Source: Bacillota bacterium (GTDB lineage Bacteria; Bacillota; Clostridia; Lachnospirales; Lachnospiraceae). Taken from it: DNA of 64,000 nucleotides. A program made the translations under genes and the position numbers. How positions within the stretch are numbered: position 1 is the first letter of the stretch; every line of letters starts with the position of its first letter. The notes under the pieces are model-generated. The model was given only the letters and a program-made list of their open reading frames with translations. It searched no databases and was not told the DNA's origin. The DNA lies in assembly GCA_023391695.1 (NCBI GenBank), contig JAEWAK010000008.1, positions 1 to 64,000 of the forward strand. The letters are read 5' to 3'. Of the stretch, positions 62,099-64,000 are shown piece after piece.

Positions 62099-62239
62099 AT
62101 CTGGCTCCCATCTGCCCGTCTCCAGGCGTAGATTTAAGGGCTGCGGAAAGTCTTTATTCTTACCGCTCCCGATACCGCACTTAACAGGCGGTATTTCGGA
62201 TATTGGAATCAGTAGATATTTTTCCTTATCCTTGGTTTC

Positions 62240-62297
62240 ATATTCTGTTTTGATATTCTGTTTTGATATTCTGTTTTGATTTTAAATCACGTGATTT
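62240..62297. promoter_or_regulatory. Triple 13-bp tandem repeat and 14-bp palindrome in the lactate permease leader
   Basis: ATATTCTGTTTTG occurs three times in exact tandem (62240-62278). It is followed after five bases by the perfect palindrome AAATCACGTGATTT (62284-62297). Both lie 140-200 bp upstream of the permease start. They may be regulator sites; the tandem copies could also vary in number. Confidence 0.6.
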
Positions 62298-62354
62298 TGT
62301 AAGATAAGTCGAACTCCCGCCTGCAAAGTCGGGGGGCTTTACCTACCAAGATTG

Positions 62355-62371
62355 AATTGGTAGGACCAATT
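62355..62371. promoter_or_regulatory. GntR/FadR-type operator 1 of the lactate operon
   Basis: AATTGGTAGGACCAATT is a perfect 7-bp inverted repeat around AGG. It matches the TGGT-N3-ACCA pattern bound by FadR-subfamily regulators such as PdhR and LldR. It overlaps a CTACCAA...TTGGTAG hairpin. Confidence 0.8.
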
Positions 62372-62524
62372 TTGGCGTAAAAAATAAGGGGTTTCCACAA
62401 AACATTTCGTTTTATCCACTTGCTAAGAAAGGTACCATGATTATCTGCAGTATATGAACCTATTTTCCAACAAGCAGTTAAGACAGAGAGTTTTGTAACA
62501 CCCCTGCTCTACCAATCAAGCTTA

Positions 62525-62541
62525 AATTGGTAGGACCACTT
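62525..62541. promoter_or_regulatory. GntR/FadR-type operator 2 of the lactate operon
   Basis: AATTGGTAGGACCACTT repeats operator 1 with one half-site mismatch, 170 bp away, and is also preceded by CTACCAA. Two sites at this distance could allow DNA looping. It lies between the regulator gene and the permease gene. Confidence 0.75.
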
Positions 62542-62616
62542 TTGTAACTTTATTATACTTATGTTTTCTTTCCATGTCAACAAACGTCATTTTTTTCACA
62601 AATGATTTGTATGATA

Positions 62617-63342
62617 TTACTTTAATCCATTCAATTTTATTAATTTTGCTTCATTCAAACGTAGTTTTTCGTCAATTATACCAAAATGTTTGTTAATTGC
62701 TTCATAAGCTAAATTCTTATCCCTTAAAACCAGGCTTTGGACCATCTGGGTGTGGGCTTCCTGGAGAATCTGCTTGCTGTCGGCGGAACTCAGTATTTCC
62801 CTTCTTAAATCAACAATGAACTGGTCGATTAGTTCGGAAAGTGCCTGTAAAATGTCAATGATCAGCGTATTGTTCGAAGCTTTCGCTATATTATAGTGCA
62901 GTTTCTTGTCCAGTATAACATTGTTTTCTTCCGTTTCACTTTCAAGTATATTATTGATCTCAGTCAGTTTTTTCACATCATGGTCGGATATATTATCAAT
63001 TGCCAGAAGTAAGGCCTGCATTTCCAGCCCCCTTCTTAATTGTGAAATCTGCCGGTAATTAATCTGATTTAAAAGAAACATCATTGACATGGATTCTACC
63101 AGGTTATTTTCAAAGTTACCGGTCAAATAATTACCTGCGCCCTGCTGACTGGAAATAATACCCATGATATCCAGGGTACGAATCGCTTCCCGCACGGAAT
63201 TACGGCTGACCCCTAAAGTTATGGAGAGTTCCCTTTCCGCAGGCAGTTTCGAACCGGTAATTAATTTCCCCTCCCGGATCTGTTTTTTTATAAAATCGAT
63301 AACCTTAATATAAGACTTTTTATGCAGCTCTTTATCTTCCAT
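62617..63342 (-). CDS. lctA: FadR-subfamily GntR regulator (LctA/LldR-like)
   Basis: About 241 residues: an N-terminal winged helix (YIKVIDFIKKQIREGKLITGSKLPAERELSITLGVSRNSVREAIRTLDIMGII) and a C-terminal all-helical FCD domain (RQISQLRRGLEMQALLLAI..., LDKKLHYNIAKASNNTLIIDILQ with the metal/ligand-binding Asp-His pattern, and EAHTQMVQSLVLRDKNLAYEAINKHF). LldR-type members respond to lactate. The start at 63342 is eight bases after AAGGAG. It lies upstream of, and on the same strand as, the lactate genes, with two matching operators between. Confidence 0.9.
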   Translation of the reverse strand: MEDKELHKKSYIKVIDFIKKQIREGKLITGSKLPAERELSITLGVSRNSVREAIRTLDIMGIISSQQGAGNYLTGNFENNLVESMSMMFLLNQINYRQISQLRRGLEMQALLLAIDNISDHDVKKLTEINNILESETEENNVILDKKLHYNIAKASNNTLIIDILQALSELIDQFIVDLRREILSSADSKQILQEAHTQMVQSLVLRDKNLAYEAINKHFGIIDEKLRLNEAKLIKLNGLK

Positions 63343-63661
63343 CGGTTTCACTCCTTGTCTTTTCTATACAATCATTGTAATCGCTGGTACTTTAAAATGC
63401 AATTACTATTATAACAACCGTTTCAAAGAATTAACACTTTGTTCCGATACATAAATTCCTTTGCCTGCTACTATACAGGACAAATGTTCAAGGAATATTA
63501 TACCGGAAGGGAACCGGCTGTCGGATGCGGCCATCTCCCTTCCTAAGTATTTTTCCTATTTGTGTTTATCGTGGCTGGTCCCGACGGCTTCTGGACATTC
63601 ACATAATTATATATTAAAATAAAGATAATAATATGAAACCAGGTATAGGAGGTACTAAGTT
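63343..63661. other. Divergent promoter region of the FadR-type regulator and the Gfo/Idh/MocA gene
   Basis: 319 bases without a gene. It should carry both promoters. No strong palindrome or TGGT-N3-ACCA site was seen, so regulator autocontrol here is not evident. Confidence 0.45.
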
Positions 63662-64000
63662 ATGAGACAAATCAAATGGGGTGTATTAGGTACGGCAAAT
63701 ATAGCAAAAGGTTATGTAATCCCTGCTATTTTAAAGGCAGAAAATGCAATATTATATGGAATTGCCGGAAGAAGCAAGGAAAAGGCTGACAGTTACAAAA
63801 CAGCCTACGGTTTTGAAAAGGCTTATTACAGCTACGAGGCCCTGCTGGAAGATGAGGAAATTGAAGCGGTTTACATACCCCTGCCAAATACCCTGCATAA
63901 AGAATGGGTGATAAAGGCAGCCGCCAGGAAAAAACATATTTTATGCGAAAAGCCCTTATCCGGCTCCGAAAAAGATGTGAAAGAGATGATTAAGGTCTGT
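63662..64000 (+). CDS. Gfo/Idh/MocA-family oxidoreductase (partial, 3' end outside window)
   Basis: The first 113 residues are visible: the Rossmann motif WGVLGTANIAKGYVIPAI, then AGRSKEKADSYKTAYGFEKAYYSYEALLEDEEIEAVYIPLPNTLHKEWVIKAAARKKHILCEKPLSGSE, with the family motif EKPL. Members are NAD(P)-dependent sugar or inositol dehydrogenases and related enzymes. AGGAGG lies nine bases before the ATG. The remainder, including the substrate-binding half, is outside the window. Confidence 0.9.
   Translation, partial: MRQIKWGVLGTANIAKGYVIPAILKAENAILYGIAGRSKEKADSYKTAYGFEKAYYSYEALLEDEEIEAVYIPLPNTLHKEWVIKAAARKKHILCEKPLSGSEKDVKEMIKVC

Noticed and set aside
62240..62278. Tandem repeats considered as a CRISPR remnant
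   Set aside because: Units of 13 bp are directly adjacent with no spacers and no cas genes nearby.

Overview
The window looks like a chromosomal segment of an anaerobic, spore-forming, motile, plant- or polysaccharide-degrading Lachnospiraceae/Clostridia member. The base composition is moderately low in GC. Ribosome binding sites are strong AGGAGG types. Typical clostridial content includes a cyclic-di-GMP-I riboswitch, Csp-type subtilisin genes, LysM-SleB cell wall hydrolases, YesM/YesN-type two-component systems and an electron-confurcating lactate dehydrogenase operon. No tRNA, rRNA, CRISPR array or complete insertion sequence was seen. Naming the genus would be a guess.

Layout. 1-11.3 kb: the end of a possible insertion element, a truncated Csp-type protease, a glutaminase-like enzyme (DUF4965/DUF1793), a secreted GxGYxYP-family protein, a GntR-LacI hybrid regulator, a Cache-domain chemoreceptor and a full-length Csp-type subtilisin that has lost its catalytic histidine. 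11.5-16.7 kb: a c-di-GMP riboswitch with tandem terminators controls a chemoreceptor and a small STAS-like protein; next to it lies a GAF / TPP-dependent enzyme / short-chain dehydrogenase operon with an 11-G tract serving as ribosome binding site. 17.2-25.3 kb: two paralogous LysM-SleB hydrolases bracket a sugar ABC transporter (binding protein, two permeases, YesL) with AraC and LacI regulators. 25.3-27.4 kb: a Crp-family regulator divergent from a paired small DMT transporter, sharing a 16-bp palindromic operator, with the whole unit flanked by inverted copies of a small palindromic element. 27.5-32.5 kb: a D-2-hydroxyacid dehydrogenase, a GH2 beta-mannosidase with a divergent AraC regulator, and a small membrane protein.

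32.6-41.6 kb is the least ordinary region. It holds a canonical P2-like cation ATPase with an N-terminal HMA-like extension and, divergent from it, a set of genes encoding a P1B-like ATPase without TGE and CPC motifs, a shortened pseudo-P-type ATPase without the phosphorylated aspartate, and three small proteins of unknown function, followed by a DUF445 protein. I read this as a candidate undescribed multi-subunit P-type ATPase system.

42-56 kb: a secreted four-CARDB, probable GH87 alpha-glucanase; then a monosaccharide uptake and sensing locus made of MmsB/MmsA/ChvE-type transporter genes, a second lipoprotein binding protein, a YesN response regulator, a YesM/LytS histidine kinase and a membrane-anchored sugar-binding sensor, resembling the XylFII-LytS-YesN arrangement. 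56.6-63.4 kb: a lactate utilisation operon (permease, EtfB, EtfA with ferredoxin-like domain, GlcD-type dehydrogenase) with a FadR-type regulator gene, two matching operators, and a run of six stem-loops between etfA and the dehydrogenase gene. The window ends inside a Gfo/Idh/MocA oxidoreductase gene.

Several families of short palindromic, MITE-like repeats are scattered between genes and appear to have been reused as terminators or intra-operon hairpins. Where a ribosome binding site indicated an internal start, the coordinates give that start rather than the longest open frame.
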